Below are positions 15,818 to 24,785 of a DNA stretch of 45,064 bases, one piece after another. A model generated the notes under the pieces. It was not told the DNA's origin, did no database searches, and worked only from the letters and a program-made list of their open reading frames with translations. Numbering within the stretch: position 1 is the first letter of the stretch; the number at the start of each line of letters is the position of its first letter. The stretch lies in the NCBI GenBank assembly GCA_001603665.1, contig LUZN01000057.1:1-45064 (forward strand), written 5' to 3'. Source of the DNA: Bacteroidales bacterium Bact_22 (GTDB lineage: Bacteria; Bacteroidota; Bacteroidia; Bacteroidales; F082). Both the position numbers and the translations under genes were made by a program.

Positions 15818-18800
15818 ATGAAAAAAAGATTTTTACCGTTAAGTATGCTTTTGATAACCATAGTGTTAGCTCAAGCAAGTATCGTGGCTAATGCTGCTGG
15901 AATCCAAGGAAAATACACTCCGAGGACTGGTTCAAAAGCTACATTTTCTTCATTTATGAAGAGCATTCGCGCAAATCAGGAGACCGGTTTGATCGACCCG
16001 GCAGACTTAATTGCCGGTCAGAGAGCTGCTCAAGCAACAAACAGAGATGCCAATTTGGATTGGGTATGTGCCGGTCCGGACAACTTCGGCGGACTGACAA
16101 AAGGTGTTGTCTACAATGCTGACGGCACAGTGGTGATTGGCACCATGGGTGGCGGCATCTACAAGACCACCAACGGTGGCATCACATTCAAGCAGATCTC
16201 CAACTTGAGTCTGCCTATCAGCTGCATGGTGAGTGATGCTAACGGCAACATTTACATCGGCACTGGTGACGGTCGCGACGCTCAGAATTTCAACGGCCTT
16301 TCAGTTCTCGGCTATGACGCAAGTTTCATCGGCAGCGGCGTGTACAAGATGGCTGCAGGTTCAACAACACCTGAGCTCCTCGAGGCAACCACTCCTACAG
16401 CTACCAACGGCTGGGGCTACGTCAACGAGATGACATACACTAATGGTAAGCTTTATGCAGCTACACCTGCAGGTATCATGGTGAGTACCGATAACGGCGC
16501 TTCATGGAGCAACGCTTGCCAAGGTAACTTCAGAAGCGTGAAGTCGAACAACAACGGTGACGTTCTCGCTGCTGACACTTCAAATGTTTTCCTCTCAAAG
16601 GCTGGCGCAGCATTCGTCAATGTTACCGATGGTATCGCAGCTAACAGCAACATGAAGATCATCGCCATGTCGCCAACAGATGCCAACTTCATGTACATCG
16701 CCTACCTTACCGGTAGCGCAGGCGCATATACAACAGGCAACATCTATTTCACAGCCGACGGCGGTAACACATGGGAAATCGCTATAGCGGGAACAAACAT
16801 CTATCCTATGTTCGCTAAAAACGCCAACTATGAAGGCTTCATGATTGTTTATCCTAACAATCCAAGAAAGCTCCTCGTTGGTTCAGACAACCTCTGGATG
16901 CTTGAAGACGAAACAGGACAAGGCGTCAACAGCTACAGACCATTACAGATTTCAGAATATTTCACCGACGAATACACAGCCATTGCTTGGAACCGCTACA
17001 TTTACCTGCACAGAGGCATCCAGACAATCGCATTCAACCCAACAAATCCTGACGTGTTCTTCGTGGGCACGAACGGCGGTATTTACAAAGGTGAATATTA
17101 TGAGCAAAACTACTCATACAAGAGTGGCAACCGTTACTTCATCACAGAAGACGAACACACCTCTCCGGCACGTATGATGACAGTAGGTATCGGCGGCGAG
17201 TCGTATATTCTCGGTGGCAGTCTTGACCATGGTACAATCTTCCTGGCCAACAATGAAAACGTCAACAACACGACAACCGGTGAAGTGGCATTTCCACATA
17301 TTACCAATAACGGTTATTATGCAAGTTACTTCGACGAGTCGTATGCCGGCGGTCCTTGCGCAATATCAACAATCAACCCTTACATCTTCTTCGTTTCTGC
17401 AACAGGTAATCTTTCAACACCTATCTTCAGATCAGAGACGGCTGCTACTGACTTCGACGGTAACTTCGAAGGCGAAGATGGTCCGGTTATCACCAACGCC
17501 AATGCATTCAAGACCCCATTCGCATACTTCGAGACATATAATGATGATCACCATTCAACAAGTGTTTTGGAGATTCTGGACAGATACTTCCTCCCTGTTG
17601 ATACACTTGATGTTATCGACACTATATTCATCGTCGACACCACCGTGTTCTGCACAAACGGAACAATCTATGCTTGGGAAAACGATACATTGCGTTACTA
17701 TCAGGAATATCATATCTTTGATCCGGGAATCAGCGAAGATACCATTGCTTACGAAGCAGGCGGCGCATCGTTGTTCATCTATCACATCATGCACGACTAC
17801 CTGTACACCAACAATATCAACTTCGACACTCTGTGGCTGGCAATCAGACGTGAGGCCAAAGCTGGTGAGGTGACATGCTACTACAGTAAACAAGGTGGTT
17901 ATCCTATCCAATACACATTGCCAGAGCCTCCACACGACGACGCTCACGTTGATCCAAATGGCGGTTACCAGTGGATTGTGGGTGATACAATCAGAGGTTT
18001 GCACGATCCTCTCAAGACAAACTATGTCGTTGCAGTGGAAGGTGCAGCTTACATGACAAGAGACGCTCTCCTCTTCAGCAAGCCAACCGATTGGTTCAAG
18101 ATGAGCGACATCGAAGGTCTCCCGACAGCAGTAGCCATGACCTCAGACGGTACAGCAGCTTACGTCGGAACAGTCGAAGGTAACTTCTACAAGTTCGACC
18201 ACATCAACGAAGCATTTGCAGCTGAACAGGCCGATGTTAACGATGAACTTAACATTGTCGTAACTATGACAACCGACACAGTGACATTTGCCGGTCGTTC
18301 TATCACAAGCATTTCAGTGAATCCGTCGAACAGCAACAATATCCTCGTGACATTGGGTAACTACGGTAACACCAACTACGTGTACATTTCAAATGACGGC
18401 GGTGCTACATTCACAGCAGCAACAGGTCTCCCGGCAGTTCCGGTTTACTCAAGCATTATTGAGAAGAGCACCGATTTGTACGTCGTTGGTACAGAACACG
18501 GCGTCTACGTATCCGAGAACGGCACATCATGGGCACTGTCAGGCAACGTCACATGCCCGGTCATGGATCTCAAACAGGCCATCATGAAGAATCACGATGA
18601 CGTCATCGTTATTCTCCTGGATGAGATGGGTAATCCTACTTACGTAGTTTATCCTGGTATCCACAATGAAGGTATGATTTATGCAGCCACATACGGCGCA
18701 GGTATCCTCTCATGCGGAACATACAAGGAAGGCGGCGACCTCAGCGTTATCGAGAACGAAGAGACAGCCAGCGTACAGTTGAACATCTATCCTAACCCTG

Positions 18801-19024
18801 TTAAGGACAATGGCAACATCAACATAACGCTCAGCGAAAGCGCCAACGTAAGCTATCAGATCTACGACCTCGCAGGCCGCATGGTAGCTAACCGCGAACT
18901 CGGATATTACGGACAAGGCGAACAGACATTGACATTCAACGCCAGCAACCTGACAAGCGGAACATATATCATCCGCGTACAGGCCGGCAGCCAGTCTGAG
19001 ACAGCCAAGTTCTTAGTGTACTAA
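15818..19024 (+). CDS. Large T9SS-secreted beta-propeller-like surface protein
   Basis: A 1068-residue secreted protein. It has a signal peptide (about 1-28, ending ANAA) and repeated propeller-type blades of the BNR/sortilin style, such as GGGIYKTTNGGITF and ISNDGGATFTAATG. A middle region has no family I recognise. The C-terminal T9SS type A sorting domain (about the last 80 residues) has LNIYPNPVKDNG and ends in a hydrophobic strand. The start at 15818 gives a clean signal peptide; ATG 15800 and GTG 15779 are in frame but add only polar residues. It is monocistronic, with its own promoter and terminator. Frequent GGT, GCT and ACA codons suggest high expression. The ligand or substrate is unknown; no catalytic motif is evident. 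Confidence 0.88.
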   Translation: MKKRFLPLSMLLITIVLAQASIVANAAGIQGKYTPRTGSKATFSSFMKSIRANQETGLIDPADLIAGQRAAQATNRDANLDWVCAGPDNFGGLTKGVVYNADGTVVIGTMGGGIYKTTNGGITFKQISNLSLPISCMVSDANGNIYIGTGDGRDAQNFNGLSVLGYDASFIGSGVYKMAAGSTTPELLEATTPTATNGWGYVNEMTYTNGKLYAATPAGIMVSTDNGASWSNACQGNFRSVKSNNNGDVLAADTSNVFLSKAGAAFVNVTDGIAANSNMKIIAMSPTDANFMYIAYLTGSAGAYTTGNIYFTADGGNTWEIAIAGTNIYPMFAKNANYEGFMIVYPNNPRKLLVGSDNLWMLEDETGQGVNSYRPLQISEYFTDEYTAIAWNRYIYLHRGIQTIAFNPTNPDVFFVGTNGGIYKGEYYEQNYSYKSGNRYFITEDEHTSPARMMTVGIGGESYILGGSLDHGTIFLANNENVNNTTTGEVAFPHITNNGYYASYFDESYAGGPCAISTINPYIFFVSATGNLSTPIFRSETAATDFDGNFEGEDGPVITNANAFKTPFAYFETYNDDHHSTSVLEILDRYFLPVDTLDVIDTIFIVDTTVFCTNGTIYAWENDTLRYYQEYHIFDPGISEDTIAYEAGGASLFIYHIMHDYLYTNNINFDTLWLAIRREAKAGEVTCYYSKQGGYPIQYTLPEPPHDDAHVDPNGGYQWIVGDTIRGLHDPLKTNYVVAVEGAAYMTRDALLFSKPTDWFKMSDIEGLPTAVAMTSDGTAAYVGTVEGNFYKFDHINEAFAAEQADVNDELNIVVTMTTDTVTFAGRSITSISVNPSNSNNILVTLGNYGNTNYVYISNDGGATFTAATGLPAVPVYSSIIEKSTDLYVVGTEHGVYVSENGTSWALSGNVTCPVMDLKQAIMKNHDDVIVILLDEMGNPTYVVYPGIHNEGMIYAATYGAGILSCGTYKEGGDLSVIENEETASVQLNIYPNPVKDNGNINITLSESANVSYQIYDLAGRMVANRELGYYGQGEQTLTFNASNLTSGTYIIRVQAGSQSETAKFLVY

Positions 19025-19046
19025 TAACGGAAAAATCACAGAAAAA

Positions 19047-19072
19047 GGCTCCCGATTGGGAGCCTTTTTTTT
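19047..19072. terminator. Bidirectional terminator between T9SS protein and small lipoprotein genes
   Basis: GGCTCCC and GGGAGCC form a 7-bp GC-rich stem with a GATT loop. Eight T's follow on the plus strand. On the minus strand the stem is followed by five T's, so it can also end the convergent lipoprotein gene that stops at 19091. Confidence 0.92.
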
Positions 19073-19090
19073 ATTAAAAACAAAAAATTT

Positions 19091-19225
19091 TTAATACACG
19101 TTTTCCCTCTGATACTGCTGATGTTCGCCGTATGCAGGGCATGTCGATTTCGATGATGATTGGCATGCTGAGAGCAACACTCCGAGAGTGAAAACCACCA
19201 CCAATAACACTGCTATCTTCTTCAT
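19091..19225 (-). CDS. Small 44-residue lipoprotein
   Basis: A short open frame starting at ATG 19225. It has a textbook lipoprotein signal: MKK, a hydrophobic core, then the lipobox LLSAC with Cys21. The mature part is only 24 residues, Ser-rich then CPAYGEHQQYQRENVY, with a second Cys at 29. It is convergent with the T9SS gene and divergent from ung, and shares the bidirectional terminator on its 3' side. I do not recognise a named family. A small lipoprotein with a CPAY-like core could be a conserved outer- or inner-membrane component. No clean -7 box is visible upstream; TTTCTTTG near 19254 is a weak candidate. Confidence 0.75.
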   Translation of the reverse strand: MKKIAVLLVVVFTLGVLLSACQSSSKSTCPAYGEHQQYQRENVY

Positions 19226-19270
19226 ATATACTATTATTAATTTCCGTTTACAAAGAAACGATTTTTTTTC

Positions 19271-19278
19271 TAATTTTG
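19271..19278 (+). promoter_or_regulatory. -7 box of the ung-rdgB promoter
   Basis: TAATTTTG matches TAnnTTTG exactly and lies 28 nt before the ung ATG. The expected -33 position holds TTTA (19247-19250), a one-mismatch match, at a 20-nt spacing. Confidence 0.65.
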
Positions 19279-19306
19279 TACACGAAAACAAAAAAATATT
19301 TTCACC

Positions 19307-19993
19307 ATGGTAGAAATCAAGAAGCCTGTCATCGAGCAAGGATGGTATGAGGCGCTGAAACAGGAGTTTGAGTCGCCCTATTTCGCCGGCATCAAGACGT
19401 TTCTGATAGACGAAAAGCGCAAATACGTGGTGTATCCGCCATCTCCGTTGATTTTTAATGCCTTCAACCGCACACCTTTCGATAAGGTGAAGGTGGTGAT
19501 CTTGGGTCAAGACCCATATCATGGCATCGGACAGGCGCATGGCCTGGCATTCTCGGTTCCCGACGGCATTCAGCCACCGCCGAGCCTGCAGAACATCTTC
19601 AAAGAGCTTCACACCGATATCGGGATGCCGATACCCCAAAACGGCAACCTCGAGAAGTGGGCCGACGAAGGAGTCTTGCTTTTGAACGCTTCGCTGACGG
19701 TGAGAGCCAACATGGCAGCATCGCATGCACGCATAGGCTGGCAGCAGTTTACCGACGCCGCAATACGCGCGCTTTCGGAGAAGAAGGAACATCTGGTGTT
19801 TCTGCTCTGGGGCAACTATGCCATCGCCAAGGAAGGCCTCATCGACCATAGCAAGCACCTTATCTTAAAGACCGTGCACCCTTCCCCGCTCTCAGCAAGC
19901 CGCGGATTCTTCGGATGCAAGCATTTTTCACAGACAAACCAATACCTTATTAATAATAATATAGCACCGATTAAATGGGATGTTATAGTTTAA
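19307..19993 (+). CDS. ung: Uracil-DNA glycosylase, family 1
   Basis: Ung removes uracil from DNA and starts base excision repair. The 228-residue length is normal. Motif A is [14 protein letters not shown] with catalytic Asp69. The uracil-binding [10 protein letters not shown] and the C-terminal HPSPLSAS motif with its catalytic His are intact. rdgB follows after 10 nt carrying a short GTTTAAA repeat, so the two probably form an operon devoted to keeping non-canonical bases out of DNA. Confidence 0.97.
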   Translation: MVEIKKPVIEQGWYEALKQEFESPYFAGIKTFLIDEKRKYVVYPPSPLIFNAFNRTPFDKVKVVILGQDPYHGIGQAHGLAFSVPDGIQPPPSLQNIFKELHTDIGMPIPQNGNLEKWADEGVLLLNASLTVRANMAASHARIGWQQFTDAAIRALSEKKEHLVFLLWGNYAIAKEGLIDHSKHLILKTVHPSPLSASRGFFGCKHFSQTNQYLINNNIAPIKWDVIV

Positions 19994-20003
19994 AAGTTTA
20001 AAG
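19988..20003. repeat. GTTTAAA-type repeat between ung and rdgB
   Basis: GTTTAAAAGTTTAAAG ends one base before the rdgB ATG and spans the end of ung. It matches the unit seen between batC and batD. Confidence 0.7.
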
Positions 20004-20591
20004 ATGAAAGAGAAACTGGTTTTTGCTAGTCATAACAAAAATAAAATAGCTGAAATTCAGAATATTTTAAAGGATTTCGAGGTCGTGGGACTACGTGACA
20101 TCGGATGTGAGACCGATATCGTTGAAGATGCCGACGATTTGCAGGGCAATGCGAAGATAAAAGCCGATTTCGTGACAAATAATTATCATCTGAATTGTTT
20201 TGCCGACGACACAGGCTTGGAAGTCGAGGCCTTAAACGGTGCTCCAGGGGTGTATTCGGCGCGTTATGCCGGCGAAGGCTGCTCGTATCACGACAATGTA
20301 GTGAAGCTGCTTGCCGCGATGAAAGGAATAAAGAACAGAAAAGCTCGTTTCAGAACCGTTATCGCATTGAATCTCAATGGAAAACAATATTTCTTCGAAG
20401 GAATTGTAAATGGCAGTATCCTTGAAGAGGAACACGGAGCTGGCGGATTCGGCTATGACCCTATCTTCCAACCTGACGGCTATGATGTGACCTTTGCGGA
20501 GATGCCGATGGAGGTGAAAAACAAGATCTCGCATCGAGGAAGAGCTGTCCAAAAACTCGTTGACTTTCTTAAGTTAGAAGTCGGAAAGTAA
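20004..20591 (+). CDS. rdgB: XTP/dITP pyrophosphatase (RdgB/HAM1)
   Basis: RdgB hydrolyses dITP, ITP and XTP to monophosphates, preventing their use in nucleic acids. The 195-residue protein has the N-terminal [12 protein letters not shown] (about 8-19), the catalytic [20 protein letters not shown] (about 71-90), the FGYDPIF motif and the C-terminal SHRGRA. It lies 10 nt downstream of ung in the same direction. Confidence 0.97.
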   Translation: MKEKLVFASHNKNKIAEIQNILKDFEVVGLRDIGCETDIVEDADDLQGNAKIKADFVTNNYHLNCFADDTGLEVEALNGAPGVYSARYAGEGCSYHDNVVKLLAAMKGIKNRKARFRTVIALNLNGKQYFFEGIVNGSILEEEHGAGGFGYDPIFQPDGYDVTFAEMPMEVKNKISHRGRAVQKLVDFLKLEVGK

Positions 20592-20598
20592 AAAAATA

Positions 20599-20630
20599 TT
20601 TGCTTTTTTGAAAAAAGTTTTGTACTTTTG
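20599..20630 (+). promoter_or_regulatory. Promoter of the PKD-domain T9SS gene (TTTG-N20-TACTTTTG)
   Basis: TTTG at 20599-20602 and TACTTTTG at 20623-20630 with 20-nt spacing fit the Bacteroidetes consensus. A small inverted repeat (CTTTTTT-G-AAAAAAG, 20603-20617) fills the spacer. The predicted start is about 25 nt upstream of the ATG at 20661. Confidence 0.78.
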
Positions 20631-20660
20631 TAGGTTGGATTAATCACAAATCTGCAAAAG

Positions 20661-23600
20661 ATGAAAAAAACAATCTTAATCGTTTTGGCATTATTGCTGT
20701 CAATAGCAGTAAAAGCTCAGGATTTCAAGAATTTTTATACCGTTGAGGATGATGGCTCGATTGAGTTGGACATCACAAATTATGCCTTTCATGAGCGCTT
20801 CTACACGGTTTATAATTTATATAACGACAATAGATTTGAGATATCTGAAGGCAAAGCCAACGGCTTATTTAAGATAAAATCAGAAGAAAATATCGACAAT
20901 TATCTTGCCAATCTGCGTACTAACTTCAGCGATTTGGACAAGTATGATTTAGACGATTTCATTCCTTTCGCAAAAGCGTATCTGCCGGAAGAATTTGTAA
21001 CTTCAATGCTTCTCGACATCATGCTTGAGACCGACAGAGGCATAACCGTCAACTCACATTGTGCCGACTCCGACCCATTTTGCACTTCTGAAATCATCAC
21101 TTTTATGGCTCCAGCCAACTCGGTAAACGAAAACATTCCGAGCATAGGTTGTCTAGGTTCAAAGCCTTGTCCGGCCTGGTTCCACATGAGAATTAACACT
21201 CCCGGACAGTTTATCATCCACATGGAAGGTCGCGACCCTAATACAAACGCGCAGAGAGACATCGATTTTTGCCTTTGGGGACCTTTTACCGACCCGACAT
21301 CGCCTTGTGTGGCACAGCTTACCGCAAATAAGATTATCGACTGCTGCTATTCGGCAAGTTATTCCGAGAATGCTTATTTGGGTTATCAAAGCGGCCATCA
21401 GCACAGCCATGGCAACGTCGTTTACCACATGCCTGAAAATGGTGAATATTACATTTTGTTGATTACGAACTTTTCGCAACAAAATTGTAGAATATCATTT
21501 ACTAAGCAAGAAGGTTCCGGTCCTGGTACCACCGACTGCTCGATTTTGGAGCCATTTCTGACCGCCAACACCCCTTGTTACGGCAGTAATCTGGTGCTTG
21601 AAGCCAATGTGATTGAAGGCGCCTCGTACACTTGGACCAGTCCCGACAACCAGACACATAACGGCAGAACATGGACGCGTAACAATGCCACACTCAACAT
21701 GGCTGGATTGTATTCATGTCACGTGACAGCAGGTACCCAGAGCGGCACGGAAAGCTTGAATGTGTTCGTACTTCCTAATGTCACGGCCAACTTCAACAAT
21801 ACCGAGGCCGTCGCCGGACAGCCTGTGCAGTTTACGGGCACTGAGACGACAACGCCGACGGGACATACGAGTGAGATCACAACCAGACTGTGGAATTTCG
21901 GCGACGGCTCGACGAGTAACTCGGTTAATCCGACGCATACATACACTAATCCGGGCGATTATCAGGTGTCGTACACCGTGGCAATAACAGGCGGCAACGA
22001 AGGCAACTGCGAAGACACCAAGACCAAGACCATCCAGATCAGGAATGAGTTTGGTGTGACGGTGTCAAGCGACGGCACCAGTTTCTGCGACGGCGACGCC
22101 GTGCCTAACCTCACGGCCATAGCCACAGGAGGATACGGCAACTACACCTATTCATGGACATCGACGCCAGCTTGCCAGATTGACTACCCCAACTCAGCCA
22201 ACACCACGGCGCATCCAGCCATTGGGACGACGACATTCACCTGCACCGCCTCCGACGGACACACAACACTGTCGCAGTCAGTAAGCATTACCGTCAACCC
22301 AATCCCTGACGCCACGATAAGCGGCCCAAACCCTCCACATGTCAACTACAACATGTCGACAACCTTGTCGGTGCCCGAGATGGCAGGAGCGACATTTATC
22401 TGGAGCTCTGATCCGGCCAATCTGATACAATCCGGACAGGGCACTCATCAGATCACCACCACCAACCTCACCGTGCCCACCACATTCTACGTGACAGTGA
22501 GCAAAAACGGCTGTTCCGACTCGAACGAGTTCACCCTCGCCGTGGGCGACGCGCTGTTTGGAAGTGTCGAGATATTAGGCTTGTCGGAGCTTTGCTCAGG
22601 AGAGTACACATCGCTGAAGATCGTCCCATCGGGAGGCAGCGAGCAATACAACTTCAACTGGCAGCCGGCCGATAAGATTGAAGGCTCAAACAGCCAGCAG
22701 ACCATCACGACGAAGGAGCTGACTGCTTCGACGACGTTCACCTGCACCATCACCGACACCGACAATCACACGTATACCGCCACAGCGCCGCAGATCATCG
22801 TACATGAGATTCCTGAAGCCGTGGCGTATGTTGAAGACAACGGCACTACATACGACACATACCATGTTCTTGCTGGCACTCAGGTTTATCTGACGATGAA
22901 CGAACTGGCGGGAGCTACATATTCGTGGGAGCCTGCTGAACTTATCAACGACTTCCTCGATCAGAATCACAGAAGGGCTCTGACCATTAACCTGCCAGAA
23001 AACGATAACACCAAATTTACTGCGACTATAACATCGTCAAGCGGCTGCTCCAACGAAGACAGTATTGTGGTAAAAGTATTCAAAGCGCTGGATAACAGCT
23101 ATATAACAGCAAGCGAGGATATTATCTGCGAAGACTTCGAGGTGATGCTGACGGCACATCCTGACGGCGGAACAGGTAATTTCTCATATCATTGGATCCC
23201 GGAATCATATTATAGCGACCCATATTCGCAGTCGACGAATGTTTATCCGAACATATATAATCATTCGTATACCTGCATCATTACTGATGAAAGCATCGAC
23301 GACATGACAAACAATAGTATCGAAAAGAGTATAAATATCGATATTTATGAACGTCCGAGCGTCAACAACACCTTAATCGGTCAAACCCAAGTGGTCCCGG
23401 GTGTCGATTTCATGCCTTACATCTACGAATACAACGTTCAGGTATCGAGTCTGCACGGTTATAATGTCGAAAATGCAGAATATACTTGGGAAATATACAG
23501 CTATTACGACACTCCGAATCACGTCGATGGAACTGTTTCGACCTCATCGTGGTTAGTATATCAGGATAATATTGATAAAAATAAAGCCTACGTCTCAATC

Positions 23601-23975
23601 GACGAGGAAGGTAACGCATTGCTGAAATGTGTCATTCGAACAGAATGCGGAGTGACCATTTCAGAAAAATTCATCTACACCGACGGCTACGACCATGGAG
23701 TGTCGGTCAATGAGATCAATTACGACAAGGTAATCAGCGTGTTCCCTAACCCATCGAACGGTGAGTTGTATATCGGATACAACGACATTGTGGTGACTAC
23801 ACCGCTCATCATCAGCATTTACAGCTATAACGGAATGTTGATCGACCAGATTATGAGCGAGACAAGCAGCAACGTGACGCATTATTCGATGGACGGATTT
23901 GCCAACGGATTGTATCTGGTACAGATTACGGGAGACGATTTCGTTGTTACGAAGAAGTTCGTACTCAACAAATAA
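20661..23975 (+). CDS. T9SS-secreted multidomain PKD/Ig-like surface protein
   Basis: A 1104-residue secreted protein. The signal peptide covers about 1-19 (ending VKAQ). An N-terminal domain contains CLGSKPCPAWFHMRI and FCLWGPFT, a pattern seen at the head of some Bacteroidetes adhesin-like proteins. A PKD domain lies at about 373-463, with the typical WNFGDGS and THTYTNPGDY. Several Ig-like repeats of about 80-90 residues (GGxGNYTYSWT, GGSEQYNFNW, GGTGNFSYHW) follow. The C-terminal T9SS sorting domain begins near VISVFPNPSNGELYIG. It has its own promoter, and its stop lies 3 nt from the convergent barrel gene. It is probably an adhesin or structural surface protein; no enzyme motif is seen. 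Confidence 0.87.
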   Translation: MKKTILIVLALLLSIAVKAQDFKNFYTVEDDGSIELDITNYAFHERFYTVYNLYNDNRFEISEGKANGLFKIKSEENIDNYLANLRTNFSDLDKYDLDDFIPFAKAYLPEEFVTSMLLDIMLETDRGITVNSHCADSDPFCTSEIITFMAPANSVNENIPSIGCLGSKPCPAWFHMRINTPGQFIIHMEGRDPNTNAQRDIDFCLWGPFTDPTSPCVAQLTANKIIDCCYSASYSENAYLGYQSGHQHSHGNVVYHMPENGEYYILLITNFSQQNCRISFTKQEGSGPGTTDCSILEPFLTANTPCYGSNLVLEANVIEGASYTWTSPDNQTHNGRTWTRNNATLNMAGLYSCHVTAGTQSGTESLNVFVLPNVTANFNNTEAVAGQPVQFTGTETTTPTGHTSEITTRLWNFGDGSTSNSVNPTHTYTNPGDYQVSYTVAITGGNEGNCEDTKTKTIQIRNEFGVTVSSDGTSFCDGDAVPNLTAIATGGYGNYTYSWTSTPACQIDYPNSANTTAHPAIGTTTFTCTASDGHTTLSQSVSITVNPIPDATISGPNPPHVNYNMSTTLSVPEMAGATFIWSSDPANLIQSGQGTHQITTTNLTVPTTFYVTVSKNGCSDSNEFTLAVGDALFGSVEILGLSELCSGEYTSLKIVPSGGSEQYNFNWQPADKIEGSNSQQTITTKELTASTTFTCTITDTDNHTYTATAPQIIVHEIPEAVAYVEDNGTTYDTYHVLAGTQVYLTMNELAGATYSWEPAELINDFLDQNHRRALTINLPENDNTKFTATITSSSGCSNEDSIVVKVFKALDNSYITASEDIICEDFEVMLTAHPDGGTGNFSYHWIPESYYSDPYSQSTNVYPNIYNHSYTCIITDESIDDMTNNSIEKSINIDIYERPSVNNTLIGQTQVVPGVDFMPYIYEYNVQVSSLHGYNVENAEYTWEIYSYYDTPNHVDGTVSTSSWLVYQDNIDKNKAYVSIDEEGNALLKCVIRTECGVTISEKFIYTDGYDHGVSVNEINYDKVISVFPNPSNGELYIGYNDIVVTTPLIISIYSYNGMLIDQIMSETSSNVTHYSMDGFANGLYLVQITGDDFVVTKKFVLNK

Positions 23976-23978
23976 AGA

Positions 23979-24779
23979 CTATTTCCAGCCCCAGCACGAG
24001 TCGTGTAAGAAGTTGAATTTCAGCGGCACGCCAATGCTGAACATCACTTCAAAACCTCTGTTTTTACGACTGTCATTCTTAACATGATAAGCGATTTGGT
24101 CGACATAGGTCAAGTTGGATGCCCCATTGGTGTTCAACAAGCCGAGATTGAAACTTCCATCGAGCTTCAAGACCAAGGTAAACACTTGAAAATGAATGTT
24201 ATACCTCAAACCGGCACCGACTGCAAGGCTGATGTCGTATGAGCGCATAGCGTTTGATTTTGAGATATCGACGGAATTGTTGAGCTCAGGATTATCTTTG
24301 AAAGTCTTTGAGAACTCGCCGCCATAGCAGATACCGAAATCGGGAGCCACGAAGACGTATGGACTCAGCAGGTTGGCCTGATGAATATAATAAGTTACCG
24401 GAATTCTGATATCGATATAATTGGCTTTGATTCGGTCGACTTCCGGCATATCGCCTCTGAAATCAAATGACTTCTGGAAGCCTCTTTCAATCATCATAAT
24501 CTCGCCGCCTATGGCCAGACCCTTCAGTTTCTTAGCTTTCTTGATCGGATATTCCACATAAAGACCATAACCTGGATTCAGAAGGAAATCGTTTGGCAGT
24601 TTATTATATCTTTCGTAGGCAAAATGCATGTAATAATGCGTCAAACCGCCTTTTATGCCTATTGTAGGAACCACTCCCCTGTCGCGACGATGCTTGATAT
24701 TTCCGAAACTATAGTCAACCTGAGCCGTTAGATTAAAGCTCAAGAAGATAAAAAACAATATTGTCAATAGTTTCTTCAT
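23979..24779 (-). CDS. Outer-membrane beta-barrel protein
   Basis: A 266-residue protein with a signal peptide (about 1-20, ending LTAQ). Alternating hydrophobic strands and repeated aromatic residues fit the PorT/OMP_b-brl_2-like porin family of Bacteroidetes. It ends in a short strand, then a Trp/Lys tail (CWGWK) rather than the usual terminal Phe. It is the third gene after alaS and the lipoprotein gene, with a 6-nt gap. It could partner with that lipoprotein at the outer membrane. The family assignment is by architecture only. Confidence 0.75.
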   Translation of the reverse strand: MKKLLTILFFIFLSFNLTAQVDYSFGNIKHRRDRGVVPTIGIKGGLTHYYMHFAYERYNKLPNDFLLNPGYGLYVEYPIKKAKKLKGLAIGGEIMMIERGFQKSFDFRGDMPEVDRIKANYIDIRIPVTYYIHQANLLSPYVFVAPDFGICYGGEFSKTFKDNPELNNSVDISKSNAMRSYDISLAVGAGLRYNIHFQVFTLVLKLDGSFNLGLLNTNGASNLTYVDQIAYHVKNDSRKNRGFEVMFSIGVPLKFNFLHDSCWGWK

Positions 24780-24785
24780 ATCAAA

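Noticed and set aside
19226-19858. A longer minus-strand reading of the small lipoprotein gene reaching into ung
   Set aside because: The upstream part is antisense to ung; the lipoprotein signal begins at ATG 19225.
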